A stretch of 9,125 bases of DNA from an uncultured Eubacteriales bacterium (GCA_902493345.1 CABUPM010000086.1:1-9125); one strand, 5' to 3'. Shown: positions 1 to 8,104, numbered from the stretch's first letter. Notes: generated by a model from the letters alone, not told the origin. Made by a program: numbers and translations.

Positions 1-40
1 GAAAAAAGTAGACACCCACACTTTTGTGAGTGTCTACTTT
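1..40 (-). terminator. Intrinsic terminator of the heterodimeric ABC exporter operon
   Basis: An 11-bp perfect stem (5-15 with 30-40) is capped by a second 3-bp stem (19-21 with 26-28) and a TTTT loop. On the minus strand the stem ends in a run of six T's. It lies about 45 nt after the stop codon of the exporter's second gene, so it most likely ends that transcript. Confidence 0.85.
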
Positions 41-83
41 CATTTTACAGGTGCAGACCATCCAAATCCTCGCCCTCTCTTCT

Positions 84-1841
84 TTACGAAGCCTGTTCAA
101 ATTGGCTGTTATACAATCCGGCATAAAATCCGCCTTTTTGCATCAATTCGTCGTGCTTGCCGCTCTCAATCACATCTCCGTCCCGCATGACCAGAATCAG
201 ATCCGCATTTTTAATCGTGGACAGTCGGTGTGCGATCACAAAGCTGGTCCTTCCCCGAGTCAGTTCATCCATGGCCCGCTGGATCAGAAGTTCCGTTCTC
301 GTATCGACTGAAGATGTCGCTTCATCCAGAATCAGCATGGGCGCGTTCTGCAGCATCGCTCTCGCAATGGTCAGCAGTTGTTTCTGCCCCGCCGAAATCG
401 TCGAACTCTCCGACAACACTGTATCGAAGCCATTCGGCAGCGAATGAACAAACTTATCCAGCCCGCAGGCGCGGCATACCTTCTCCAGCTGGTCATCCGT
501 GATCCCTTTCATATTATAGATCAGGTTCTCCCGGACTGTGCCTTCAAACAGCCAGGTGTCCTGCAGCACCATGCTGAAAAGATCATGCACATTTTCACGC
601 TTTAGCTGTGCGATCGGTACACCGTCAATCCGTATCTCCCCACTGTTTATTTCAAAGAACCGCATCAGAAGATTGACCATCGTCGTTTTGCCTGCGCCGG
701 TCGGTCCGACAATCGCGACCTTCTGGCCTGGCTGAATCTCCGCTGAAAAGTCCTTGATGATCACCTTGTCCGGCGTATCCGGGTAGCTGAAGCGAACATG
801 TTCAAAGCTGACCTGCCCCCGCACCTCGAACAATCTGGCCGTTTTTGCACTTTCATCTTCCAGCTCCTCGCTCTCCAGAAAATCAAAGATCCGATGTGCC
901 GACGCGGAAGCCGTCTGCATATTGGTCATCCCCTGCGCAATCTGTGTCAGAGGCGACGTGAACAGGCGGACATACAGAATAAAGGAAACAATCACACCAA
1001 ACTCAATGCTCCCGTTCAGCGCCAGAATGGAGCCGACCACACATACCGCGACATAGGACAGATTACCGATGATATTCATCAGGGGCTGCATGACACCTGA
1101 GAGGAACTGTGACTTCCAGTTGGCGTCATAGACCGCCGCGTTCATCCGGTCAAATTCCCGGTTCACCTTCTTTTCCGCAAGGCTGATACGCACAACCTCA
1201 TGTCCGGAATACATCTCCTCCACATATCCATTCAGATCTCCCAGACTTTTCTGTCTGGTGGTAAAATATTTCTGCGACCTGGACATGATGACGATGATCA
1301 AAATCATTCCCAAAACGGTGATCCCCAGCGAAATCAGCGCCAATCTCCATTCCGTCACGAACATCATGATCAGGCAGCCTACAAACTGCGTTGCCGCACT
1401 GACAATCGTCGGGAGGCTGTTGGTCAGGCCCTGCTGCAGTGTCGAGACATCATTGGTAATTCTACTCAGAATATCTCCCTGCGAAGTTGTATTGAAGTAT
1501 TTCTGTGGTACACGGTTGATTTTATCCGACAGCTCCGTGCGCATTCGGTAAGACATCTTTAACGTAACGCTTGCCATGATATAATGCTGTACAAAACCAA
1601 AAAGCGCACTCAGTAGATATATGACCGCCAGAAAAATGCCGATTCTCCCAATGGCTGCAAGATCCATATCGCTAAGCAGCCCATCCGACATGATCGTCGC
1701 GATATCGCCGATCTTGCCCGGCCCCACAATCGTCATAACAGCGCTAAGAGCCGCCAACACCAGCGCCAGGAGAATCACTCCGATCCAATCCTTCATATAT
1801 TGGATCAGTCTCGGCATCGCCGAACCTGTAGTTTTTTTCAT
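84..1841 (-). CDS. ABC exporter half-transporter, catalytic-site subunit of a heterodimer
   Basis: This 585-residue half-transporter has an N-terminal six-helix membrane domain (hydrophobic segments near residues 18-40, 68-90, 145-188 and 252-300) and a C-terminal nucleotide-binding domain. Walker A is GPTGAGKT at 379-386, the Q-loop glutamine is Q427, Walker B is MLILDE with catalytic Glu507, the D-loop is SSVD, and the H-loop is His538. The signature is ISAGQ (482-486) instead of LSGGQ. Its partner gene ends 14 nt upstream and has the opposite set of changes, so the two should form a BmrCD/LmrCD/TM287-288-type exporter with one active ATP site. The start is fixed by a strong AGGGGAG site just before the ATG. 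The substrate cannot be read from the sequence: drugs, lipids and peptides are all known for this family. No gene symbol is given because orthology cannot be settled here. Confidence 0.93.
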   Translation of the reverse strand: MKKTTGSAMPRLIQYMKDWIGVILLALVLAALSAVMTIVGPGKIGDIATIMSDGLLSDMDLAAIGRIGIFLAVIYLLSALFGFVQHYIMASVTLKMSYRMRTELSDKINRVPQKYFNTTSQGDILSRITNDVSTLQQGLTNSLPTIVSAATQFVGCLIMMFVTEWRLALISLGITVLGMILIIVIMSRSQKYFTTRQKSLGDLNGYVEEMYSGHEVVRISLAEKKVNREFDRMNAAVYDANWKSQFLSGVMQPLMNIIGNLSYVAVCVVGSILALNGSIEFGVIVSFILYVRLFTSPLTQIAQGMTNMQTASASAHRIFDFLESEELEDESAKTARLFEVRGQVSFEHVRFSYPDTPDKVIIKDFSAEIQPGQKVAIVGPTGAGKTTMVNLLMRFFEINSGEIRIDGVPIAQLKRENVHDLFSMVLQDTWLFEGTVRENLIYNMKGITDDQLEKVCRACGLDKFVHSLPNGFDTVLSESSTISAGQKQLLTIARAMLQNAPMLILDEATSSVDTRTELLIQRAMDELTRGRTSFVIAHRLSTIKNADLILVMRDGDVIESGKHDELMQKGGFYAGLYNSQFEQAS

Positions 1842-1855
1842 GTTCTCCCCTCCCT

Positions 1856-3604
1856 TTACGCCAACTCCGCCGCGCTCAGCTGCGAATATGCGATCTCACG
1901 GTATACATCGCAGTTTTGCATCAATTCCTCGTGGGTTCCGATGCCTACTGCTTCTCCCCGCTCCAATACGATGATTTTATCCGCATGCCGTATGGTACTG
2001 ATTCTCTGCGCTACAATGATCTTAGTCGTACCATGCAGCTGTTCTTCCAATCCTTCCCGCAGCCGGGCATCCGTCCTATAATCCAGCGCTGAAAAAGAAT
2101 CGTCAAAGATCAGGATCTCCGGTTCTCTTGCCAATGCCCTTGCAATCGATAACCGCTGCTTCTGGCCGCCAGAAACATTTCTCCCCAGCTGCGCAATCCG
2201 GTATTCCGCACCCTCCGGAATCTTCTGAACAAATTCCTTGGCCTGCGACAGCTCCAGCACCTTAGCCAGATCTACCTCTCCGGCAGCGCTCTCTCCGAAA
2301 TAGATATTGTCCCGGATCGAGCCGGAGAACAGCACCGCTTTCTGGGTTACATACCCCAACTTATTATACAGCGCCTCATAGGTGTAATCCCGAACGTCCA
2401 CGCCGTCTACCAGCACCTCTCCCTGCGTCGCGTCATAGAACCTTGGGATCCGCCCGACCAGGGTCGTCTTGCCGCTGCCCGTCGCTCCGATCACGGCCAG
2501 GGTCTCTCCCTGATTGACCTTGAAACTGATTCCGGACAGGTCATTTTCCGACGCATGGGGATACCGGAAGCTCACATTGCGGAATTCCACCGTCCCTGTT
2601 TCTGTGCCCTTTTCTATTTTGCCTTCGCGCTGCGCCGGCTTGCGATCCAGCACCTCGTTGATACGTTCTGCCGATACCTGGGCCTGCGGAAAGAGCATAT
2701 AGATCATGACCAACATCATAAAGGACATGACGATATTGGTCGCATAGGTACTGAATACCAGCACATCACTGAACATCGTAAGTCTGGCCGCCATATCCAC
2801 CGCAGCGATTCGGTTCACCAGAACCGCTCCCAACCAGTAGATCACCAGCGCCAGGCCGTTCATGCAGAGTCCCATCAACGGCTGAATTGCCGCAAAAAGC
2901 TTCTGGTTCTTCATCTGAAGTCCCATCATCTCCGCACTAGGCCCGTCGAATTTCCGATTCTGGTAATCCTCCGCATTAAAGGCATGGACGACATTGATTC
3001 CGGTCAGATTCTCCCGCGCGACCCGGTTAATCTTATCTGTCAGCTTCTGGACAAGCCGGAACCTTGGAATACAAACGCTCATGATCATAAACACTGCCGT
3101 GCAGACCACGATGACAAAACCAGCCGTCACCACGGATAGTTCCCAGCTCTTTCCCAGTATTTTAACAATCGCCCAAACAGCCATCATCGGCGCCTTAATA
3201 ATCATCTGCAGGCCCATTGCGACAATCATCTGAATCTGCGTGATGTCATTGGTCGTTCTTGTAATCAGACTGGGAACCGAAAAATCCCGCATCTCCTCGC
3301 TGCCGATCTCCATAACATGGTGAAACACCTTTTCACGAATCGTATAGCTGAAGCCAGAAGCCGTCCTGGCTGCAAGATATCCGCAGATCACCGCCAGCAC
3401 AGCGCTGACACAGGTGCAGCCCAGCATCTTTATCCCTACACTGACAATATCCGCCGTCGTCCCGGATGTCTTGATCAATGTGGTCAATTCCGTCATATAA
3501 TCCGGAAGTCTCAGATCAAAATACACCTGCCCTACAACAAATACCGCACATATCAGCGTCATGATCACCTCACGCCGCTGCATCTTTTTCAATAGCTGAA
3601 GCAT
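1856..3604 (-). CDS. ABC exporter half-transporter, degenerate-site subunit of a heterodimer
   Basis: This 582-residue membrane domain plus nucleotide-binding domain protein is the first gene of the exporter operon. Walker A is GATGSGKT at 373-380, the Q-loop is Q421, and the signature is a canonical VSGGQ at 477-481. Walker B reads ILIFDD, so the catalytic glutamate is replaced by Asp502. The H-loop histidine is replaced by Gln533 (VAQRIST). In characterised heterodimeric exporters these two substitutions mark the subunit whose Walker motifs form the non-hydrolytic site, while its intact signature completes the active site of the partner. An AGGAGG-like site ends 6 nt before the ATG. A promoter and a perfect inverted repeat lie directly upstream, so expression is probably repressor controlled. 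Membrane segments are visible near 13-33, 58-80, 130-178, 244-264 and 279-302. Confidence 0.93.
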   Translation of the reverse strand: MLQLLKKMQRREVIMTLICAVFVVGQVYFDLRLPDYMTELTTLIKTSGTTADIVSVGIKMLGCTCVSAVLAVICGYLAARTASGFSYTIREKVFHHVMEIGSEEMRDFSVPSLITRTTNDITQIQMIVAMGLQMIIKAPMMAVWAIVKILGKSWELSVVTAGFVIVVCTAVFMIMSVCIPRFRLVQKLTDKINRVARENLTGINVVHAFNAEDYQNRKFDGPSAEMMGLQMKNQKLFAAIQPLMGLCMNGLALVIYWLGAVLVNRIAAVDMAARLTMFSDVLVFSTYATNIVMSFMMLVMIYMLFPQAQVSAERINEVLDRKPAQREGKIEKGTETGTVEFRNVSFRYPHASENDLSGISFKVNQGETLAVIGATGSGKTTLVGRIPRFYDATQGEVLVDGVDVRDYTYEALYNKLGYVTQKAVLFSGSIRDNIYFGESAAGEVDLAKVLELSQAKEFVQKIPEGAEYRIAQLGRNVSGGQKQRLSIARALAREPEILIFDDSFSALDYRTDARLREGLEEQLHGTTKIIVAQRISTIRHADKIIVLERGEAVGIGTHEELMQNCDVYREIAYSQLSAAELA

Positions 3605-3628
3605 AATTCTCCTCCTGCTCTTCTTATT

Positions 3629-3644
3629 GGTTCAATAATGAACC
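3629..3644. promoter_or_regulatory. Putative operator: perfect inverted repeat at the exporter transcription start
   Basis: The sequence GGTTCAATAATGAACC has two perfect 6-bp arms around a 4-nt centre. It begins about one nucleotide after the predicted transcription start of the exporter operon and ends before the ribosome binding site. Its size and position suit a dimeric winged-helix repressor such as MarR, a regulator type often seen next to clostridial drug exporters. The MarR assignment is inference. No intact regulator gene for it is present in the window. Confidence 0.6.
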
Positions 3645-3651
3645 GTTCTAA

Positions 3652-3680
3652 ATTATACTATATTCCTATGGGAGCGTCAA
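3652..3680 (-). promoter_or_regulatory. Sigma-A promoter of the heterodimeric ABC exporter operon
   Basis: Read on the minus strand, the -35 is TTGACG (3675-3680) and the -10 is a consensus TATAAT (3652-3657), with an exact 17-nt spacer. The start point is expected near 3645, about 40 nt upstream of the first exporter gene. Such a strong promoter fits a gene kept off by a repressor, and an inverted repeat overlaps the start region. Confidence 0.8.
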
Positions 3681-3722
3681 TGAATATTTTATGAATCCAA
3701 CGTGAATTTTTTCATTTTGGGT

Positions 3723-3762
3723 ATAAAAATACCCTGCAGGATGGATACTGTCCCGCAGGGTA
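3723..3762 (-). terminator. Intrinsic terminator after the ABC-2 permease
   Basis: An 8-bp stem (3730-3737 with 3755-3762, TACCCTGC/GCAGGGTA) can extend inward through GGA/TCC pairs. On the minus strand it is followed by TTTTTATAC. It begins 6 nt after the permease stop codon and separates this unit from the exporter promoter. Confidence 0.85.
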
Positions 3763-3768
3763 AAAAAC

Positions 3769-5010
3769 TTATGATCTCCAAACTGCTTTTATCACCGCTC
3801 CAATCTTCGGTGTTGTGCCGTATAATAATACGCCTACACGGTATATTTTAGCCGCTATACATCCGACTCCAATGGTTGAGACGATCAGAATCGCAATGGA
3901 GATCACGATCTCATACCAGGCAACCGTACTCATACAGATCCGTGTAAACATTGCCATGGGCGATGTAAACGGAATATAAGAACAAACTTTCATCAATGTG
4001 TTATCCACACTTCCACTGGTCATGGAAAAGATAACGACAAAGAACGCGATGATAAACAGAAAAGTAATGGGCATTACCGAGGTGTTGATGTCTTCCAGTT
4101 TGGAGGCTGTGGAGCCGATCGCGCCGTACAAAAACGCGTATATCAGGAAGCCGAGTACAAAGAAAACGAGCATATACGCAAATAATTCCACAGGGATGTT
4201 GAATATCGACTCGATGATCCTATTGTCTCCCCACGCGCCCTTGTTAATATTATAGAACACAAGGGCCGTGCCGAAGACGGCAACCAGCTGAATCAGTCCC
4301 GCTATACAGGATGCCAGAACCTTGCCGAACATCATGCTTGTCGGTTTCGCGCTTGTAATCAGAAGCTCCATCGCCCTGGAACTCTTCTCTGTCGCGACAT
4401 TGGTCGCAACCATCTGCCCATACAGCAGAATCACCATATACAGAGCAAAAATCATGATATAGGTATAAAAGAAATTCTGCATCTGATCCTTTCCAAGCAT
4501 CGTCGTATGGCTCTCAATCTGTACGGACAATATCTCACTCGCCTGTTCCGGAGTCATCCCGCTCTCCACCATCGCTGTAACTCTGTAGACCTCCTGCAGC
4601 ACAACGTCGGCAATCTCCGTGTTGGAGTCATACATCGAAAGGTTATTCACATAGTACGTATAGGAAGAAACACTGTCCATGGCAAACGCGCACTCCGCCC
4701 GGCCGTCTGTAATCGCGCTCTTCAGATCCTCCAGTGCCCCCTCTGCCAGCTGCACTCTGTAGCCGGTAAATGCCGCGTCAAAATATTGCTTCACCAAGGA
4801 TGACAGCTCGCTATCTTCCGCGTAAACAAGCATAACCGGAAGATCCGCATCATTGTCGGCCGCATCATCGGATCCGGCCAGCACCGCGATATTGGGGATA
4901 AACATACATACCGCGATTGCTGCTACAAGGAACACCGTTATTCCGACAAAGACTTTGTTTTTCAGATATCCATCAAGTTCAAATCTCAATATTTTCCAAA
5001 ACTGTTTCAT
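3769..5010 (-). CDS. ABC-2 type permease (NatB-like)
   Basis: This 413-residue membrane protein has the ABC-2 layout. A short cytoplasmic start is followed by a membrane segment (about 20-45), then a large domain outside the membrane (about 46-178), then five more hydrophobic segments near 181-203, 228-252, 273-297, 313-330 and 366-388. The stretch ATEKSSRAMELLITSAKP (207-224), just after the second membrane segment, matches the conserved E-K-S-R-x-x-E-x-L loop of NatB/YhaP-type permeases, which contacts the ATPase. Its ATG overlaps the TGA of the ATPase gene (ATGA, 5007-5010), which points to translational coupling and a complex. The family includes sodium extrusion and antibiotic or peptide efflux systems, so the substrate is open. 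Confidence 0.88.
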   Translation of the reverse strand: MKQFWKILRFELDGYLKNKVFVGITVFLVAAIAVCMFIPNIAVLAGSDDAADNDADLPVMLVYAEDSELSSLVKQYFDAAFTGYRVQLAEGALEDLKSAITDGRAECAFAMDSVSSYTYYVNNLSMYDSNTEIADVVLQEVYRVTAMVESGMTPEQASEILSVQIESHTTMLGKDQMQNFFYTYIMIFALYMVILLYGQMVATNVATEKSSRAMELLITSAKPTSMMFGKVLASCIAGLIQLVAVFGTALVFYNINKGAWGDNRIIESIFNIPVELFAYMLVFFVLGFLIYAFLYGAIGSTASKLEDINTSVMPITFLFIIAFFVVIFSMTSGSVDNTLMKVCSYIPFTSPMAMFTRICMSTVAWYEIVISIAILIVSTIGVGCIAAKIYRVGVLLYGTTPKIGAVIKAVWRS

Positions 5011-5897
5011 GACTGTTCTCCCGTATATTCTACGAAAATATCATTGAGGGAAGGTTCAAAAACCTTGACTTCATCGATATCGTAATAATCGACCAGCTGC
5101 TTCATAACGGCCTGCTTCTGCGCGGGCGCATCGAGCTTGATGATCAGCGAACCGCTGTCACTCACCGTGCAGGCACCGCCGAAGGCTGCCTGTATCGGCG
5201 CCGGATTCACGGTATTTACCACCAGGCGGTCACGAACATAGGCTCTCTTGATCTCATGCAGATCTCCATGCAGCACCACTTTCCCCGTATGGATAATGGC
5301 AATCTGGTCGCAAAACTCTTCAATATAACTCATCTGATGGCTGGAAAACAGTACTATCTTGCCTTTTGCGATCTCTTCCTTTACGACATCTTTCAAAAGC
5401 ATTGCGTTAACAGGATCCAATCCGGAGAACGGCTCATCCAGTATGACAATGTGCGGATCGTGCGCCAGGGCTGTAATCAGCTGGATTTTTTGCTGATTTC
5501 CTTTTGACAGGGTATCCAGACGCTTGTTACGGTACTGACTCATATCGAGTCTGTCCAGCCAATAATCGATGGAGCGGACCGCTGATTTGCGATCCATTCC
5601 CTTTAACTCGGCAAAATACACCAGCTGATCAAGAATCAGCTTTTTAGGGTATAATCCTCTTTCTTCCGGAAGATAGCCAAAACTGACGGCATCATAGTTA
5701 ATGGGACTGCCATCTACCAGAACTTCTCCGCTGCCCGCCGGAAATACATTCATCAGGATACGTATGCTTGTGGTCTTACCGGCGCCGTTTCTGCCGAGCA
5801 GACCAAACGCCTTGCCTCCCTCCGCCGCAAAAGAAACACCGTTCAGCACCTGTTTTTCGCCAAACGACTTATTAATATTTTTCAATTCAAGCCTCAT
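5007..5897 (-). CDS. ABC transporter ATP-binding protein (NatA/YhaQ-like)
   Basis: This 296-residue ATPase is the partner of the overlapping ABC-2 permease. Numbering from the chosen start, Walker A is GRNGAGKT (35-42), the signature is LSKGN (130-134), Walker B is IVILDE with Glu155, and the H-loop is His187. The Q-loop region reads GYLPEERGLYP (74-84), with no glutamine at the usual place; to my knowledge this PEERG motif is a hallmark of the COG4152 group. Residues from about 215 form the extra C-terminal domain of that group (DUF4162-like). An in-frame ATG exists 30 nt further upstream, but MRLELKN at 5897 is preferred because a GGAGGG site (5902-5907) sits just before it. No separate promoter is obvious in the short gap after ychF, so read-through from ychF is possible. 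Confidence 0.88.
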   Translation of the reverse strand: MRLELKNINKSFGEKQVLNGVSFAAEGGKAFGLLGRNGAGKTTSIRILMNVFPAGSGEVLVDGSPINYDAVSFGYLPEERGLYPKKLILDQLVYFAELKGMDRKSAVRSIDYWLDRLDMSQYRNKRLDTLSKGNQQKIQLITALAHDPHIVILDEPFSGLDPVNAMLLKDVVKEEIAKGKIVLFSSHQMSYIEEFCDQIAIIHTGKVVLHGDLHEIKRAYVRDRLVVNTVNPAPIQAAFGGACTVSDSGSLIIKLDAPAQKQAVMKQLVDYYDIDEVKVFEPSLNDIFVEYTGEQS

Positions 5898-5901
5898 TTT
5901 G

Positions 5902-5907
5902 CCCTCC
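5902..5907 (-). promoter_or_regulatory. Ribosome binding site that sets the ATPase start
   Basis: GGAGGG on the minus strand lies 4 nt before the ATG at 5897. The alternative upstream ATG at 5927 has no comparable site and would lie inside a predicted hairpin arm, so the shorter protein is preferred. Confidence 0.7.
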
Positions 5908-5910
5908 AAC

Positions 5911-5960
5911 GAAAAGGGCTGCAACACTTTCTTTCTTCAGCGCTACAGCCTTATTTTTTC
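5911..5960 (-). terminator. Hairpin between ychF and the ATPase gene: terminator or attenuator
   Basis: Arms 5939-5950 and 5916-5928 pair over about 12 bp, including G-U pairs and one bulged C, around a 10-nt A-rich loop (minus strand). On the minus strand the stem is followed by only TTTTC. On the plus strand it is followed by TTATTTTTTC, so it could also act bidirectionally. It lies just after the ychF stop codon and ends a few bases before the ATPase ribosome binding site. It probably gives partial termination of ychF transcripts. Confidence 0.55.
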
Positions 5961-5965
5961 ATAAC

Positions 5966-7060
5966 TTATACATTAAACCGGAAGAGTACTACGTCTCCGT
6001 CCTTCATCTCGTATTCCTTGCCCTCGGACCGTACCAGACCCTTTTCCCGAGCTGCCGCGTAGCTTCCGCAATCCATCAGGTCCTGATAGGATACGACCTC
6101 CGCGCGGATAAATCCCCGCTCAAAATCCGAATGGATCTTGCCGGCTGCCTGCGGTGCCAGCGTACCCTTACGGATCGTCCAGGCACGGCTCTCTGTCGGC
6201 CCGGCTGTCAGGTAGCTGATCAGTCCCAGCAGGTCATAGCTTGCGGCGATCAGACGGTCCAGACCGGAATGGGACAAGCCCAGCTCCTCCAAAAACATCT
6301 GCTTTTCGTCTTCATCCAGCATGGCGATCTCTTCTTCGATCTTGGCGCATACGACAAATACCTGTTCATCATGCTCTGCCGCATATTCCCGTACTTTTGC
6401 CACCTGCGGATTGCTGGCTCCGTCATCCGCCAGATCCTCCTCTGTCACATTGGCCGCATAGATCACAGGCTTCGCTGTCAGCAGCTGGAACGAATCCAGA
6501 ATGGCCTGTTCCTCTTCGCCAAGCTTCAGGATCTTAGCCCGCTGACCATCCTCCAGAACCTTGCGGACCTTCTCGATGACTTCCAGCTCCGCCGCCATGG
6601 ACTTATCTGTCTTGGCCGCCTTAGCTGTCTTGGCATATCTTCTCTCCAATGTCTCCAGATCCGCGAAGATCAGCTCCAGGTTGATCGTATCGATATCCCG
6701 CATGGGATCCACGCTGCCGTCTACATGGATGATATCGTCATCTTCAAAGCAGCGGACCACATGAACAATCGCGTCCACCTCTCGGATATGGGACAGGAAC
6801 TGATTGCCCAGGCCCTCGCCCTTGCTGGCGCCGCGCACAAGACCCGCGATATCTACAAATTCAATCGTCGCCGGTGTTGTTTTGGCTGAATTATACATCT
6901 TGGTCAGTGCGGTCAAACGCTCGTCCGGTACGGCCACAATGCCGACATTGGGCTCAATCGTGCAAAACGGATAATTGGCCGATGCCGCTCCTGCCTTGGT
7001 CAGACAGTTAAACAGCGTACTCTTTCCGACATTCGGCAGACCTACGATACCTAATTTCAT
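5966..7060 (-). CDS. ychF: YchF, redox-regulated Obg-family ATPase
   Basis: This is a full-length 364-residue YchF, close to the roughly 363 residues of the E. coli protein. The P-loop is GLPNVGKS (7-14) and the G3 motif is DIAG (70-73), followed by LVRGASKGEGLGNQFL. The G4 position is NVTE (204-207) instead of NKxD, the change that makes YchF/OLA1 prefer ATP over GTP. A coiled-coil insertion lies near 130-185, and a TGS domain fills about 280-362, ending in DGDVVLFRFNV. In other bacteria YchF binds the ribosome and acts in translation and the oxidative stress response. Here it is monocistronic or leads into the downstream ABC pair. A GGAG site lies 9 nt before the ATG, and a good promoter lies upstream. 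Confidence 0.98.
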   Translation of the reverse strand: MKLGIVGLPNVGKSTLFNCLTKAGAASANYPFCTIEPNVGIVAVPDERLTALTKMYNSAKTTPATIEFVDIAGLVRGASKGEGLGNQFLSHIREVDAIVHVVRCFEDDDIIHVDGSVDPMRDIDTINLELIFADLETLERRYAKTAKAAKTDKSMAAELEVIEKVRKVLEDGQRAKILKLGEEEQAILDSFQLLTAKPVIYAANVTEEDLADDGASNPQVAKVREYAAEHDEQVFVVCAKIEEEIAMLDEDEKQMFLEELGLSHSGLDRLIAASYDLLGLISYLTAGPTESRAWTIRKGTLAPQAAGKIHSDFERGFIRAEVVSYQDLMDCGSYAAAREKGLVRSEGKEYEMKDGDVVLFRFNV

Positions 7061-7149
7061 ATATACTCATTCTCCTTCGATTTTCCTTGATTGGCAAGGG
7101 TCTCAAACGCGATCATAACTTGCGAAAAAGGACACACTAGCACTTATAA

Positions 7150-7178
7150 AGTATAGCATAGAACCTTTCTTTTCTCAA
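7150..7178 (-). promoter_or_regulatory. Sigma-A promoter of ychF
   Basis: On the minus strand the -35 is TTGAGA (7173-7178) and the -10 is TATACT (7150-7155), with a 17-nt spacer. The leader to the ychF start codon is about 80 nt. Confidence 0.72.
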
Positions 7179-7224
7179 GCCATTGCGCGAAAAAAACTCG
7201 GCCAATTTTGTATGTGCTAAAACA

Positions 7225-7266
7225 AGAAGCCCAGCACCAAGCCATTTGACGTGATGCCGGGCTTCT
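7225..7266 (-). terminator. Long hairpin downstream of the acidic protein gene, possible terminator
   Basis: AGAAGCCC (7225-7232) pairs perfectly with GGGCTTCT (7259-7266), and the stem continues with GCA/TGC after one mismatch. The minus-strand tail is TTGTTTTAG, a weak T-run. It lies about 180 nt after the stop codon at 7445, so it may end that transcript. The distance and poor T-run leave other roles open. Confidence 0.5.
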
Positions 7267-7444
7267 AACTTAGTTCCATTCCTCAGCCAGGAGTGCTTTT
7301 CGCATACAAAATCAATTTTCCTATCGCCTGTTCTGCCGATGGTGAAATCGCAATTTTATAAGGTACAACTGATAAAATACAGAATTCGACAAGAAATTTC
7401 AGATAAACTTTTGTGAAACAAGCGTGATGCTCTCTGGTTTTTAA

Positions 7445-7899
7445 TTATTCTTCCTCGAATAAGGTTTGCATTACCTCATCAATGTCAATATTTTCTTCAG
7501 CCAAAACTACATTACCATCAATTATATGTCCGATGGCCTTTTTACCAAAATTTCCATCAGAATCACCAGCGATACATAAAAACTCACCATTCTTCATAGT
7601 TGCTTCTGAATTTGCAGCAACTCCGTATGACTCGGTTTGCTCTATACAGTAGGAATTAAAATTAGGGAATACTTCCGCTACCTTCTTTGGCATTTCTCCC
7701 AACGAACAATAGATATCATCATATTCATCTGCATCAAGGCCAATTTCAAAGTCCACCTCAATGATGTTACCATCTTGTACAATTTCTTCATTGTAGGCAT
7801 CAATCCCTTCAAAGCAAGACTGAACAATTGAATTGGCAGCACCTTCTTCGCTTGATCTTCTCTTTCCATTTCCAATCTAAATCCACCACAAGCGGCCAT
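7445..7899 (-). pseudogene. Uncharacterised acidic protein gene, 5' end out of frame
   Basis: I do not recognise the family. An ATG at 7899 has an ideal AGGAGG site 8 nt upstream and starts MAACGGFRLEME. The body of the protein lies in a different frame, open from 7876 to the stop at 7445: AANSIVQSCFEGIDAYNEE continues into a soluble, strongly acidic C-terminus ending MQTLFEEE. In the body frame a TAG lies at 7877-7879 and there is no ATG, GTG or TTG with a ribosome site before 7756. Restoring one base near 7862-7876 would give a protein of about 151 residues. The simplest reading is a one-base deletion, or a sequencing error. If the C-terminal part is translated at all, it would need an internal GTG at 7756 with no visible site. 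The region is AT-richer than ychF and the ABC genes. Confidence 0.6.
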
Positions 7900-7907
7900 A
7901 CTTTCAT

Positions 7908-7913
7908 CCTCCT
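7908..7913 (-). promoter_or_regulatory. Consensus ribosome binding site for the acidic protein gene
   Basis: AGGAGG on the minus strand lies 8 nt before the ATG at 7899. It supports 7899 as the original start, although the downstream reading frame is broken. Confidence 0.65.
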
Positions 7914-8104
7914 GTGTACTTTATTTTTGTAGCTTCATGACGAATTGGCATTAAAAATTCTGCCTATAAGCTGATTCAAAGTCATTGAAAGCGTTTAACA
8001 AATCCAAGTTTGGGCGGATGGCAATCATGAATGATAACAGAGACTTCAAAAAGAGGATCAGGACCGTCTTGCGGATCTATTTAGAAAACTGGATGCAGAA
8101 ATTC

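Larger units (their letters stand above)
7061..7444. other. Non-coding stretch between ychF and the acidic protein gene
   Basis: The 384-bp gap holds the ychF promoter (7150-7178) and leader on its left and a hairpin (7225-7266) in the middle. The right part (about 7270-7444) is AT-rich, and I see no gene, RNA or repeat in it. Confidence 0.6.

Noticed and set aside
2555..3139. A 194-codon plus-strand open frame inside the first exporter gene
   Set aside because: It is antisense to an intact ABC exporter subunit, is His/Arg-rich and low in recognisable motifs, and has no ribosome binding site in context.
5898..5927. Ten-codon N-terminal extension of the ABC ATPase (start at 5927)
   Set aside because: The start lies in a hairpin arm with no good ribosome site, while the ATG at 5897 has GGAGGG directly upstream and begins where the family's first strand begins.
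6131..6889. A 252-codon plus-strand open frame inside ychF
   Set aside because: It is fully antisense to a clearly conserved, intact ychF and has a Cys/Gln/His/Leu-rich composition typical of a shadow frame.
7860..7880. Programmed -1 frameshift in the acidic protein gene
   Set aside because: No slippery heptamer or downstream pseudoknot is visible at the switch, so a mutation or sequencing error is more likely.
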